Below, one piece after another: positions 12,729 through 25,636 of a stretch of DNA of 64,000 nucleotides; positions within the stretch are counted from its first letter, which is position 1, and each line of letters opens with the position of its first letter. The notes beneath the pieces were generated by a model. That model was not told the DNA's origin. It saw nothing but the letters and a program-made list of their open reading frames with translations, and did no database searches. The translations under genes and the position numbers were made by a program. Source of the stretch: Dryas octopetala (lineage: Eukaryota > Streptophyta > Magnoliopsida > Rosales > Rosaceae); contig OY992832.1 in NCBI GenBank assembly GCA_963921425.1, positions 9,362,001-9,426,000 on the forward strand, in the 5' to 3' direction.

Positions 12729-13981
12729 TCTTGCTTGCACTTCAGGTGACTTCGTTCAGCTACTGCATTACCAGAGAAATTGAAATGTAACTATGTGCCG
12801 GTTTTGACATGGACAACTCTGTAAATCTCTTTGATGAAAAAGCTATTGATCATTTACTGTATAGATTTGTTCTATAGACCAATCAAACTTCTCATTTTCT
12901 GTAAAGAATATACACATAATCGGACTTGTATTTGTTTTCTATGAGTAAGCACACCCGCTTGCTTAAGGAATGTGTTCTGTCCTCCAGCACATACTTGTTA
13001 AGGGTTTGTTTGGGTTGTAATCATACTTGTTTCCTTGAGATGCACAACCTTTCTGTATGAAAATTTGGTGGCAAGTAGGATAAAGGTGAGCATATATGTC
13101 TTTGCAGCATACTGTGGTTTGTTATTGCACTACGGGGTTTGATTGGGTACGCTAGTACATATATGAAGCTTGTTGCCACCACCCATCAAGAACTATTGCG
13201 CCCCTCATTTTCTTAATTTCTGCTACCATTTTAAAAAGCTCTGAGTCATCACCGGACTTTGAAAATTTGAATCTTCACTAAATAATTATTTCAATTTTCA
13301 CATGTCCAACATAATTGAATGATGTTACAACAGAACTTTCATCGACAGTTTTGTACACTTTTGATCTATTACTGCCAAGCATAGAAATTATGAAATTTCA
13401 AAGACCTACATTAAGTTCTCTATGATGAAATATAGCTTTGAAATTAAGAAAACTGAACACAAGTGAAACCGATGATTGTGATATGTTGAATTGGCATCAA
13501 CCATTGACACTCTCAAATAAAGCCATTGATTCTAATTTGAAAAATGACCTCAGCTTCTAATTTGGACCCGAGTGGAGAAGCAGATAAAAGCTATAGGGTC
13601 TCCACATCTCAAAAGTCAGATACACATTGAACTTGCTAAGGAGGGTGTACTTTAAGGCGTCGATTTAGGCTGTTGAAACCCTAAGCCTCAAGCAAGCAAA
13701 GTAACTTTCATGAAAACAAAAATGTACTGCTTGAAGGAACTTTAAGGCTTTAAGACAAACAATACAAGGGAAAACGTACTGCTGCTCCTTAGAGAACAAA
13801 AATTCAGTGCTTGCAAGTTTTCATGAAAAATAAACTTTCATTTCAGCAAGCCCCAGAGCAGCACCAAACGATTCAAGGTGGGCTTCTTACATTCCAACAA
13901 AAGTTTCCAAAAGTCAGAGAAGAATATGAGAACAGAAACAATTTATCCATCCTGTACACACTAGAAAACTTTCTCTATTCA
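12729..13981. other. Intergenic between converging GTE and methyltransferase genes
   Basis: The sequence holds the 3' UTRs of both converging genes and AT-rich spacer. No gene was recognised. A short frame at 13811-14035 overlaps the methyltransferase 3' end on the opposite strand and is rejected. Confidence 0.65.
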
Positions 13982-14743
13982 TCAGCTACTGTTGCTGTTA
14001 CTGCCTCTCCAAAACGACATTCTAGGGAATTGTGAGAGCAAAGACTCCATGACCCTTGAAGGAACTGTTTTGTTTGTTGCCATTTCCTTTGCCTCTAATT
14101 GAGAATCAGAATCCCGCCAGAATTTGATGACCTGGAGATTCTCTTCTTCCGTCAACCTCTGGACAAGGATTCTGGAAGCATAGCCCTTCTCTCTCATTAG
14201 AAGGCAAATCTGGGAGGGATTGTTTTCTGTAAGAGTGACCATGTACAACCAGCCTTTCTCTGACAATAGATTATCAGCAATAGGCAGTATCTTATCAATC
14301 ACACTACGTCCATTCTCCCCACCAGCCCAAGCAGCGGCAATTCCTTCACAACCCACTTCATCTTCAGGGGTCGGAACATAAGGTGGGTTCACAACTATTA
14401 CATCAACCAATCCTGCCAGACGCTTCTCCAGTCCTGTTGCAATGTTAGTGGTTATCAACTCTGCATGAACCCCGTGTGCTTCCAGTGTCTCACGAGTCAC
14501 CCTCACCGCATGGGGGTTGATATCAGTTGCAAAATAGTGTGCCTCCTGGCCAAGAATAAGAGCTAGAGAAGCAATAACATATCCACTGCCGCAACCCAGT
14601 TCCAGGCACAATGTTGGTTGATGCTGTAACAAGTTGGCTCGATCAGCTAAAAGAGCATCTACTAGAGCAAATGAATCATCACATGGTTCATAAACCTCAG
14701 GATGAGAGCTGACAAGGCGGATTTGGGCAGTTCGGGAGGACAT
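13982..14743 (-). CDS. HemK-family eRF1 glutamine methyltransferase, N6AMT1/HEMK2-like
   Basis: One uninterrupted coding exon gives 253 residues. This is a class I SAM-dependent methyltransferase of the HemK2/N6AMT1 group, which, with its TRM112 partner, methylates the Gln of the GGQ motif in release factor eRF1. Motif I (LCLELGCGSGYVIASL, about residue 46) binds SAM, ATDINPHAVRVT gives the acidic loop, and the catalytic NPPY signature lies at about residues 118-121 (VIVVNPPYVP). The opening HPEVYEPCDDSFALVDAL is typical of the eukaryotic N6AMT1 branch. The C-terminal 35 or so residues form a polar extension. Upstream on this strand, possible leader donors appear as GCAG|GTAAG near 14878 and AAG|GTACG near 15389, so the 5' UTR is probably spliced, with transcription starting near 15.45-15.5 kb. 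Confidence 0.92.
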   Translation of the reverse strand: MSSRTAQIRLVSSHPEVYEPCDDSFALVDALLADRANLLQHQPTLCLELGCGSGYVIASLALILGQEAHYFATDINPHAVRVTRETLEAHGVHAELITTNIATGLEKRLAGLVDVIVVNPPYVPTPEDEVGCEGIAAAWAGGENGRSVIDKILPIADNLLSEKGWLYMVTLTENNPSQICLLMREKGYASRILVQRLTEEENLQVIKFWRDSDSQLEAKEMATNKTVPSRVMESLLSQFPRMSFWRGSNSNSS

Positions 14744-15499
14744 CTTGTACAGGACCTATCATAACAAAGTAGTTTCCAGTAAGACTCAAAGATTAATGAA
14801 TTCGGAACATAAACTCAACACCCAGAACCAAAATCTCTGAGCATGACTATTTGAATAAATGCTAAAAATTCTCTTACCTGCCCATCACTCCATTGCTTGC
14901 TAGTTTGTACAGAAAGTGAAGAATCTTTTATGGGTTCCAGCTCTAGATAGCTCTAGTGTGTGCCCAAAAATAAAAAAGCAAAACTCACAAAATTAGCTTT
15001 TTAACATGAAACAAAAGGGGGAACACGCAAAAATAGCATTTGAACACTGTAAATAATCATGGTACAGTTTTAGTCACAGAAATGGTACTTTTAATAAGAT
15101 ACTTCACCATTAAATCATTCCTGAAACTTCCTCTGAACTTAACAATACTCTAAGAAAAAAATTGGCATGCCCAAAATATCAAGGATAAGCAAATGGGTAA
15201 TTCAAGAAAATACTAATTACGATTTATGATGCTGTCGGAGTTGGGAAGGAAATCAAAATATAGTAAAATGATGCAGCGATGTTGTTGTTGATATAAGAAA
15301 TTGCATTACAACAAGAACTGACTGATAGAAAGGAGACAGCTTCAATAATAAAATTGCGAGTAAAGAAATTAAAAACAAAAGTTGCGTACCTTCAAAGACC
15401 AAACAACAAGAATTGATTCTCTTCCCTTTCTTCTTCTTCTTCCTCTTCTTTGCAGTCTTGCTCTGAACTGTTTTACTGTTTTAGGGATTTTGGTATTAC

Positions 15500-16813
15500 T
15501 TTATTAATATTCCATCAGGTGAAACTGTGAAAGCGGGAACCTGTAGGTTGGAGCTGGGTGGGCCCGTGTTTTCACCACATTGGGCTGAGCCGGCCCAATT
15601 CTATTATGTGCACTGAGGGCCCAAAGACACGAACTACAATTAAATCAGAGACACAGCATTCCTTCGGGCAAAGACACAAAAGTAGAGATGAGAAAAGAGG
15701 AAGTGGAGGCAAGAGTGAGTGATGATCCTGTTGAGAGCTGAATCCACCTCAACTGCAGACTCAGAAATCGTTCATCAATTTCGGAACAAGGTAGAGACTT
15801 AACTTCAATCACCGTCCCACAACCCAAGTTTATTAATTATAACAGTAACACGGTAACATAGTATAATCAGTCCCACGTAGTTATAACTTATAATATAGGT
15901 AAACACCAAGACTACCGAGTTTATATTTTTCTGTATAATATCAATAATATACACTCATATTCATTGCCAACCAGTTAAAATGTGAAGAGTTTGATTTTAG
16001 ACGAAGAGATTCACGGGAGGAGTTGATTCTGGTGAAACCTTAGGTAATACGAGGTGTAATGTGTGTCTACATTGTTATGTTATCAACTCTTTGGCAAAAA
16101 AATATTACCTTATATTTATATATAAATATTCACTTGCTATTACTCTAACATATATTTGTTAAGCAAATTGACTAGAGGATTAGCAGAAAATAGGAGTGTA
16201 GATATGTAACACATTGAGTAAGTTTAGAGTTGATCTTGTAGTAATCGTTGCTGAGTGGCTATGCCTTCAGCAAAACTAAATGTCCTATATTAAATATCCT
16301 AATGGCCACAACAACAAGAACACACTAAGAAGACTGATCAAACGCTATGAGCATGCCTATCTTGTATTCTTGTCTAATTTTAGTGGGATTTAGCAAATCC
16401 CAAAAACACAAACGAATAAGTACAAAATGTAAACAGTATAGAACAGGCAACCTCACATCATTTGGGTCATACTTTTATATGATGACACAATAATACAAAA
16501 CGAATCATTACCAATATCAATTTTACAGTGCGCTTGAACCACTTCACTTTTGCATGCCATTGATGACCAGAACAAAGCTAGCTTCAACCTAACAAATACA
16601 ACAACAATAGAGAGAGCAAAGATGCATAAAACATTGTATATACTATGGACTTCTGACTGATTGACTGACTGCCTGTAGTTGTTACTGTGGTCCTAGCTAG
16701 CTACTGCTATACCATTAATTAATCAACCATTCTCACCAACTTGATCCAAAATTCATGTATTATATATTCAAGACATCTTTATTTCTGGGTCACCAAAATG
16801 TTGCTGGATGAAG
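15500..16813. other. Intergenic, methyltransferase promoter to BAM3 3' end
   Basis: The part near 15540-15640 has GGGCCC, GGGCTG and GGCCCAA motifs and is the likely promoter of the minus-strand methyltransferase gene. A 60-codon minus-strand frame at 15645-15827 has fairly protein-like composition, but no family or start context could be recognised. The remainder is AT-rich and ends in the BAM3 3' UTR. Confidence 0.55.
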
Positions 16814-19800
16814 TCATTGCATGTAGAATGTGTTTGGTTGCTTAGCTTGTGCAAGCATTTGGACAACTTCTCTCATGGTTGGTCTCTCCACACTGCGCTC
16901 TTGAACACATAACACTGCTACAAAAAACACCTGCATTGCTTCATCCAATGGAACACTTCCTAGCCGTTGATCTAGGATCTTGATCACCCCCTCTTTGCGC
17001 GAGTTGGTCTGTATCTTGGTCCACTGAACAATGTCCATGCCCTCTTCTCCAAAACCACCAACTGGCCTTCTCCCTGTAATGAGCTCCAGTAGTACCACTC
17101 CAAAGCTATACACATCACTCTTCTCATCCACTTTCAATGTGTACGCGTACTCTGTTTCCATGAGGTACAATTAAAATTTAAGTGAGAAAAGTGAAATTGA
17201 TTTGTTAGATTTGAGTAAAACTAGCATGAGTCAAGGCGTAAAGCAATAGCCTGTGCGTCAAAAAGAAAAGGGAATTGGGGTTTATGTCTTATGTTCTTTA
17301 CAGGTCTTTGATCCCTTTCTAGGGTTTAGGGAAAGTAAAGCTTAGATCCCAATCAGGATTCTTAATGGGTATGCTCATCTCTGGTGTTTTGTGGGTTTTG
17401 GTATTGCTATGATTTTTGGGTTATGGTCAAAAAGGTTGTGTGTGATTGGGCTGAATGAACATGGGTTTTGTGGTTTCAAGACATGTAAAAGCTCATACCC
17501 CATTACTGTGTTAGTGCAATATAAAAAGCAAAAGGAGAATTTCCTATGTCAGTGGAGGGAGCCTTTACCCTTCTTGGAATCCACATGGCTCTACTTACTA
17601 CTTTGGTCCAAAATAAAGTAAATGCTAGAATTTATAGCAGGAAAAAAGAAAAGTATATTCTATTCAGTATTTGAATATCAAATTGAAGAAAACAAATCAA
17701 AATTTTGAACCAATGATTAATTCAACCTGCTATTATTGAAGGTGGCTGAGGCTGACTTGTTTCAACAAGTCAGAGTAAACATAAGGAATATGCTTAATTG
17801 ATTTATCAAAGTGCTGCATCAAGTAGGTCTGTTGAGCTAAGTGAGCCTAATTAATAGCCTATTCATTTGAATGAAACTAATCACTGTTCAAAGATGTCAA
17901 TAACTGAGGAGTTTCTATGTAGTAAAAGAGGTACCTGGAGCAATATAGCCATATGAGCCTGCAATTGCAGACATGCATTCTGATGTTCCAGTGTCCTGCA
18001 AGAACTTGGCGAGTCCAAAATCTGCTACATGAGCCTCAAAATCTGAATTTAGCAGAATGTTGTTGGACTTAACATCCCTATGGAGAATCAGAGGTGAACA
18101 ATCATGGTGCAAATAACAAATGCCTTTTGCTGCTTCTATGGCTATATTCAGCCTAGTCTCCCACTTGAGATACCCACCTCTCTTCCCATGCAAAACTTCA
18201 CCCAAACTTCCATTTGGCATGTATTCATAAACAAGCAGATTGGTCTCTTTGTTTGAACAAAATGCTAGCAATCTTACAATGTTCCGGTGCCGGATTTTAC
18301 CAAGTGTCTGAATTTCTGCAGAGAGACCATTGTCATGAGAAGAGCCTTTGTTAATTCCCAACAGCTTCTTCACAGCTACTTGCTCTCCACTAGACATTGT
18401 TCCTCTATAAACAATCCCAGCCCCACCTCTCCCTATAACATTGTTATCCTTTATGCACTCTAAGATGTCTTCACTTCCAAATTCTAGCTTTTGGAATGCT
18501 GTGAGCTTCCATGAGTTCGAATTTTTCCTTACCTTTCTGGTCTTTATGATTGCAAGGGTTGCAAAGACAAATGAACATAGCAAGAGTCCTAGAGCAAAGA
18601 CAAGCTTGAATTTCCCAAGGACTTGGGACCTGGTGCCGTTTTGGTTGTGAGCCTCTGATGGTGAGGTTGAGTTGTAGTTGCATGGCTTTGCAGAAGAGTC
18701 ACACAGATCAGGGTTACCTACAAAGGATGTGGAGTTAAAGAATAAATATTGGCCTGTTTGTGGTATTGAACCAGAGAAGCTGTTGTGGGAAAAATCAGCA
18801 GAGGTTAGGCTCTTCAAGGACCCAAGTTCCTTTGGGAGGCTCTGGCTCAAGTGGTTCCAAGAGACATTGAAGTAATTTAATATGTGAATTTGAACAATTT
18901 GGACTGGGATTGGACCTGAGAGTTGGTTTTGGCTCAAATCTAAATAAGTCAGCGAAAGACAATTTCCAATTTCTGGAGGGATTCTGCCTGAAAAATTGTT
19001 TCTGCTCATATCCAACTTGAGAACATTTTTCAATCGGCCTACGGCAGATGGAATTTCTCCAGTGAATCTGTTTCCACTTAGTAGAAGAATCTGCAGGCTA
19101 GAGAAATTTCCAATAAATGCAGGAAGTGACCTGGATAAGCGATTGCTTGACAGATTCAGCTGGCTAAGTTTGGAGGGTACCTTACTTGTTTCCTGCACAA
19201 GTTGTCCACTAAGATAATTGTTCTGCAGCTCCATAAGTAAGAGCTCAGGCAAGAAAAGAAACCCTTGTGGTATTGATCCACTCAGATAATTCTGCCCCAT
19301 TCGTACTCTTACTAGTGTGTCACATTTACCAAGATCATCAGGTAGAGGCCCAAAGAGAAAATTGTTGAGCAGAATTAAGATCATCAGCCTCCTTCCAAAG
19401 CAAAGAGATTTTGGGACCATCCCAGTGAGCTTATTAGTTGACAGATCAAGCTCAACCAGTTGACCATTCTGTCCAAGCTTTGAAGGAATGGCTCCAGTGA
19501 AATTGTTCTGCCACAGCTTCAAGACCTCCAACTTGGGTAGCTCTGCAATGGCATGAGGGATCTCCCCATGAAACCTGTTGATGAACAGGTTCAAGAGGGT
19601 AAGCTTGCGGAGGTTAGAGAACTCGACCGGGATATCTCCAGTTAGTGCATTGTTTGAAAGATCAAGAGACCTCAGGCTACTCAAATTGCCCAGTTGAGCA
19701 GGAATGGAACCGCTGAGCTGATTTGTTTGCAAGAACAAAGTGTCGAGCTCTTTTAGATTGCCAAGCTCTGGAGGGATTGGTCCCTCCAAGCCACAATTTG

Positions 19801-20557
19801 CAAGGTCTAAATGGAATAGATTGATCAGCTTACCAAACTCAGGTGGGATTCCACCATCAAATTCATTGTAATAACCCAAGAAAAGCTGCTTGAGGTTAGT
19901 AAGGTTACCAAGCTCACTTGGTATGAAGCCACTCAGATCATTTCCTGCAAGTGAGAGATAGTTGAGCTGCTCCATATTTCCATAGCTTGGAGGAATATTC
20001 CCACTAAAGTAGTTCCCGCCAAAGTCTAAGTGCTTCAACTTGGGAAGTTGAGTGACACCTAATGGGAGTGAGCCATTGAAATCATTGTTGTAAGCGTCAA
20101 GCAATACAAGCTCCTTCAACTGAGCAAATTCCCAGTCCAAACTTCCACTGAACTCATTGTTGGATATGTTGAGGTATTGAAGCCTCGCTAGCTTGTGAAT
20201 TTCGACCGGAACAATGCCTGAAAAACCATTTCCAGACACTGATAGATTGACAAGGGCTCTCAGTTCTGTGATTGCAGGCGAAAGAGAGCCGGAGAGGTTG
20301 TAATTGGATATGTCCAGTGAAACAACTGATTTGTTCAGTCTGTCACATTTGATACCAGCCCATGAGCAGAGGAACATATAGTTTGATACATTCCAGCTAC
20401 TTAGAGAAGGATTTGAGGCTTCAAAGTATTGTTTGAGAGAAACCAGGATTGAAGCTTGCCTCCTGAGAGACAGATTATGAGAAGAAGCAGAATGAAAACA
20501 AGTGAGGAACACAAGTAGAGTGGAGAGGAAGACAAACTTCATAGCAGAACTGGCCAT
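16814..20557 (-). CDS. BAM3: LRR receptor-like kinase, BAM3-type CLE peptide receptor
   Basis: Two exons (20557-17935 and 17151-16814) join in frame to 986 residues, matching BAM3 (about 992). In Arabidopsis BAM3 perceives CLE45 and restrains protophloem differentiation. Order: signal peptide (about 1-26), LRRNT with a CSWAGIKCD cysteine pair, about 21 leucine-rich repeats, C-terminal cap ([12 protein letters not shown]), transmembrane helix (about 652-671) and kinase. The kinase has the Gly loop GRGGAGIV (about 709), VAVKK lysine (about 730), AEI glutamate (about 748), HRDVKSNN (826) and DFG (846), so it should be active. The intron 17152-17934 splits the activation segment after YIAP, the position usual in this clade. 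BAM1 or BAM2 is less likely because the ectodomain sequence and the PCaP1-BAM3-TAF11 context fit BAM3. Confidence 0.92.
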
Positions 20558-23500
20558 GGATGTTTTTGGATTAGAGAAGAAGAGTTCTAGAGAAACTAGT
20601 TTTTATTTTTGTTACACTGAAGAAAAACAGCAACCATTTCATTGGTATGTACTTTGGTTTTACACACACACAGATAGAAAATGAGAAAAAACACCTTGGA
20701 TGCTATTAATATACAACTTTGCCTTGCAATTTTTTAGCTCTCTTTTCCACAGTATTTTTGGTTTCATCTTCAACTTTATAAAAAGGAAAAGCAAAAGCAG
20801 CTCTTGCATTTGCATATAAAGATTCATAACAACAGACCGTTTGATCAACCAATATTTAAAATTCCCTTACCTTTCGATTGGAATGACATAATTGCCCTCA
20901 CTTTATTTTGCTTGTTATTGAATCTAATTGAACAACAGAAATCAGAACTCGAATAATCAATAGTAGATGAGGTCCATGACCCAATCGAGAATTTAAAGTA
21001 TGGATCATAAGCAGGAAATTAGTTCATCAATCTAACTCATAACCAAATTGATTGGAGGCATAAAACTGACTAATGTGATATTTGTGTGAGCTATAATATC
21101 ACCATTACATTTGTGAAGCTATATGTGTAATCAGAAATTCTCACATCCATATGCAGTTCATTCACACGTGGTCTGCAAGAAATTTTAGAAGGAAATCTTA
21201 AATGCGCTTTAAGAAGAAGCGTGTCATCCTATACAATAAGAAGGTCCATGGTACCGTCTCCCCTTGCGCGTATAGGATGGCATGCTTCCTGTATAAAAGT
21301 GCATATATAGGATTCTTTGTGGATCACATGTGAATGTGAGAATTACTCTATTTATAATATATGCTTGATCTTCAGGACAATAAAAAAAAAAAGAAGGGGA
21401 CACTGATATATGTTTACTGTGATTGAACCCTTTTATCCTGGCTTTTCTTCTAGTCTCACTGTGTTCTCTGATTGGATATTTTAACTTCATGCGTATGTTG
21501 TGTATATCGCAACTCAAGAAAAGCTTGGAGTTGTTCAACATAGACCAACTGTTCCTGTGCTTACATATTGCTGCTTATCAAGAAGGACTTGGATATTCTT
21601 AACTTCATGTTTACACTAATGAGATGGTCTTTCGATTCTAATCATGATGATTAGCTATCAGCCAAGAATGATATCAACTTGGGGGAAGCAGATAAAACTC
21701 CATTATTCTTGCTTTTAAAGTGGACACATTAAGTGGGTTTTTTAGACCATCTTCCTTTGTTATTTTGCTAGGAAGAATAAGTACCAGTAGCATTCTAGAG
21801 GAGCCTTCTGCCCTTTTACTTTAGGCCAGAACGTGAAAAAAGAAAAAGCATATAGATTGATTTTGGAGATGTTGGGATTCATCACTTTAATCTCTGTCTT
21901 CTCTCTGTCTCTTTTTGTGGACCTCTTTGAATCTTTATATTTTTTATATGGTCAATGAGTTAGGACTCTCTAGGAAGCATAATTATGAATACAATAAAGG
22001 CTTGGTTTGTGTTGGAATATGACCATTGCAGCCTGATAATTGATGAACATGTTTGGGCGCGCGCCACATTTTGGGAAGCCTACTACAATTTCCATTTTTC
22101 ACCTGAAATCAAGGACTCTAGGGCTGATATATATACATATAATATATGCACAAAGATGATGGCTCAAGTGGATTGAACCCCAGATGGAATTTCATAAGGG
22201 TTGCTTTGGTTTTAAGAGACCATAATAATGGACAGTGTCTCCATATGGGACCATGAAGAGCAGAAAGAGGTAAGAGTGACATGTAAAATGCTTGCTTCAA
22301 TGTAATGTTTCTTGTTCAATTTTAAAAGAAAGATAAAACACTCATTGATCCTCCCAAACTGGTGACCTTTCTGAGCCCATGTACTGTGATTGCTTCATGC
22401 CTATGCACATTTTGATTGTTTTTGCAACAATGGTCCATCATCATCATCATCAGCGGCGGAATCTTCCCTGCTAGCAGCTGGTCCCTTTTAGCCATACTAA
22501 TTATATGCATCATTTGACTGCATAATAAAGTCACCAAAATTCAACACTCTCCAACCTATGTTGAATAAAAATTTGGAAATATCTATTAATTTGATATATA
22601 TATATATAATATATTGTTTGTCTATTCTCTAACAGTTTAAGCTTTTGAGTCTAATTAATTTTAATTTGAGTACAACAAAGAATTGACCCATTAATTACAA
22701 AGAGCGTATAAATTATTAGGTTCTTAGTACGAAGAGGATGATTGTTGGTACAAAGAACTAGTCTACAATATGCAAAAAGAGCATGAAAATGATGACTAAT
22801 TATGTTGACTGCATGACTCATTATAATAAGAAAGAAAGAAAATCTGATTTGGGTTTGGTGAAGTGTCAATAAATGAAAAAGGATCACCACTTTGGATAAT
22901 TTTGGCTTAGTTAGCACCCAATTTCATCATATGGGATGGGAGGAAACCAAACAAGAATTACTGATTTAATGTCCATGAAGGGATAAGTATGAATGATATT
23001 GCATCACTAGATCTGCCTTTGAATCACCATATCTGTATAAAAGCAGCTTTATATAATTCATCTCTTTAACTTTAGTCGAGAAACCAATGGGATACCTCTA
23101 AAGTGCAATATATTAGTTGATATTTTTCATGTGACATATATTACACCACCATTAAAGTATCACTTAATTTGATTTAGATTGACGCAACTATAAAAATAAC
23201 ATATTATGCATAACACATCGATCCACCTTCATACTTCATTGTATATAATCTGGTGTTATGGTTGTAACAAAGAGTTCAATGTTTCTATAACTATAGTTCA
23301 AGAGTTCAAACTTCAAAGGAAAATTCAATATTGGCTTTTGTGTGACACTTGGCAACAACTTGTTGGGGGAGGGAAGAAAATAGCAATGAACTTCAATTTG
23401 ATGTTTCTATAACTTGTTGCTCATACTCTGCTTTTAAACTAAAACCACCTTTGGTTTTCGTGTTTTAAATTTTTCCAATTTGAACACTGTATATTATGTT

Positions 23501-24010
23501 GTTTGCAATCTTATCACAAGTTTGAAAGTTGTCAGTTAATTTGACAAAACCTAGATTTTTAATTTGGAAATAAATTATTTGTTTGTTTTTTAAAAAACTT
23601 TGTTGGGAGATTGAAAATGGTCTTTCTAAAACTAATTTCAATTTCAATTTCAATTTTCTTGTTTATTTACTTGAGAAATTAAGGCTCACAAAATTTTTAG
23701 TGATTAAACTTTAAATTTGAGGTTTATTTTAATTCGTATTTAAAAATCAAATTTAATACTACATACATGATTTTCAGTTATTCTTGAATAAAAATCATGA
23801 GTTTAAACAAATTATTAGTTTTTACTTGAGAAAAAATTTTATATTGAGTGCAAAATATTGTAATTGCAAACAACATAAAACTCAAGGACTAATTTGACAA
23901 ATTCTAATTAGCGAGGACCAAATCTGATTTCGGTTCAAAGCAAGTGGACTAAATATGTAGTTAGTATTTTCCTTTTGGACTGAAGAAAATACTGTAGTCT
24001 AGTTTATACT
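20558..24010. other. Divergent intergenic region, BAM3 to TAF11
   Basis: About 3.4 kb between the minus-strand BAM3 and plus-strand TAF11. The part next to 20558 is the BAM3 leader and promoter. The rest is AT-rich, with a short AT run near 22597-22618 and a repeated TTTCAA stretch near 23630-23655. No gene, RNA gene or paired terminal repeats were recognised. Confidence 0.6.
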
Positions 24011-24012
24011 TT

Positions 24013-24122
24013 GATTTTGGGCCAACCTAAATTTCATTTCTCTGAGTTTGGGCCAACCCAATTTTTTTTTTCTCTTGAGTTTGGGCCAACCCAAATTTTG
24101 TTCTCTGATTTTGGGGCAACCT
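24013..24122 (+). promoter_or_regulatory. Four tandem GGGCCAACC units in the TAF11 promoter
   Basis: Four near-identical units of about 30-33 bp lie just before the TAF11 start codon. Each has the form GA(T/G)TTTGGGCCAACC followed by a T-rich stretch; the fourth has GGGGCAACC. The G-triplets begin at 24019, 24050, 24083 and 24113, steps of 31, 33 and 30 bp, close to three helical turns. TGGGCC is the core of plant site-II elements bound by TCP-type factors in housekeeping promoters; that role is inference. Confidence 0.7.
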
Positions 24123-24179
24123 ATTTAAGTTGTTATGAATCAAAGAATGGGTGGGCAAATAGCAAATTGAGAATTAAGA

Positions 24180-25636
24180 ATGAAGCAGCAATCGAAGGAC
24201 CCGTTCGAAGCGGCGTTTGAGGAGCAAGAGGATTCACCCCCCGATTCTCCGGCGGCTGATGCTTCACGCGCCGCCCTTGAAACCCAAGAAGACGACGACC
24301 CTCTTCCGCTTGGGTCCAAAGACCCATCAACCTCATCCACACCATTAGCAGCACCACCAACAACTGCAACTACAACTACTACTACAAGAACAGCACCCAC
24401 CGCCCCCTCTCGAACCGCCGCCAAGCACAACAACAAAGAAGACGATGAGGACGAAGACGAGGACAACATGGACATTGAGCTCGGAAAGTTCTCTACCACT
24501 GGTGACCCCCTCAAAATGGCCACGATGCAGTATGTACCTTTCTTTCTTTTTCTTACTTTTTCTTAACCCCATTTAGGGATTGAAGCTTTTCTTCAAGAAA
24601 TTAAACCTGGCTTTGCTACTTTACTTGAATTGTGTTTTTGCAATTTCAAGAATGCTCTTGCTTAGTGTATATCAATACAAATATGTTCCCAACATATGGT
24701 AGTACATGTAGAGAAATTTTTATGAAGAATGGATAGTTACTAGACTAGAATGTGTACTTCCGATTGCTTTCTAGGGGTTTGTGTGCTTGCTTCTTTGAGC
24801 TTGTTGTAATCATGCATCAATATCTTATCCGATAATTTATGACTAGTCTTGTCCTTTTAATCTACTAGATCTCAACAATCTTTCAGGGCTATGTTATCGC
24901 GATTCACAGAGGAACAAATGAGTAGGTATGAGTCATTTCGGAGAGCTGGATTTCAGAAATCTAACATGAAAAGGGTATGCTTCCTTTTTATTTTGCTATA
25001 TAGTTGGCATTTCCTGAGTGGATTTTCTGCATACTGGATTTTTTTTGGCAATGGACTTTTTGAGAATTCTCATATGTGCATCAGAACTTGTTGATGGTAG
25101 TCATTTTTGCATTAAACTTGGTATACATTTTGGCATGCAGTTGTTAGCTAGCATCAGTGGAACCCCAAAAATATCTGTGCCAATGACAATTGTAGTGTCA
25201 GGGATAGCGAAGATGTTTGTCGGTGAACTTGTTGAAACAGGTATGTTGTCTTTTTTCATATTTCGGTGAATATGAAGGGAAGAAAATTGATATTCCTATC
25301 ACTGTATTCCTAGGATCACGGATGAGTGAATATTGCCAGATATTAATGTAACTGTAGCATTATGATTCATTTCCAGTTGCGTTCTCTGGACTTTCCAAAT
25401 AACAGAAAAAAAAAAATGACTATGGTTTGGTCCAGAAATTTTAGTGTAACAGTAATTTAATGGCTCAAAATTTATGTCTTACCAAGAGGCACTCTTGTTC
25501 TTTTGCAGCCAGAATAGTTATGACAGAGAGGAGAGAATCTGGGGCAATCAGGCCATGTCACATAAGAGAAGCATATAGAAGATTAAAGCTTGAAGGGAAA
25601 GTACCAAAGAGGTCAGTGTCAAGGCTCTTCCGGTAG
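24180..25636 (+). CDS. TAF11: TFIID subunit TAF11
   Basis: Four exons (24180-24529, 24887-24974, 25141-25240, 25509-25636) join in frame to 221 residues. TAF11 is a TFIID subunit that pairs with TAF13 through a histone fold and helps load RNA polymerase II at promoters. The N-terminal 110 residues are Pro/Thr/Asp-rich and disordered with an acidic run (EDDEDEDEDN). The histone-fold part is conserved: MLSRFTEEQMSRYESFRRA, a diagnostic stretch, then ISVPMTIVVSGIAKMFVGEL, ESGAIRPCHIREAYRRLKLE and the C-terminal GKVPKRS. The start is the first ATG in frame and gives a normal length. A minus-strand frame over exon 1 is a codon-bias shadow. Downstream sequence to about 25.9 kb is probably 3' UTR. 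Confidence 0.94.

Noticed and set aside
24133-24572. Three minus-strand frames opposite TAF11 exon 1
   Set aside because: They are shadows of the acidic and Thr/Pro-rich coding sequence on the plus strand, with low-complexity Ser/Val runs.
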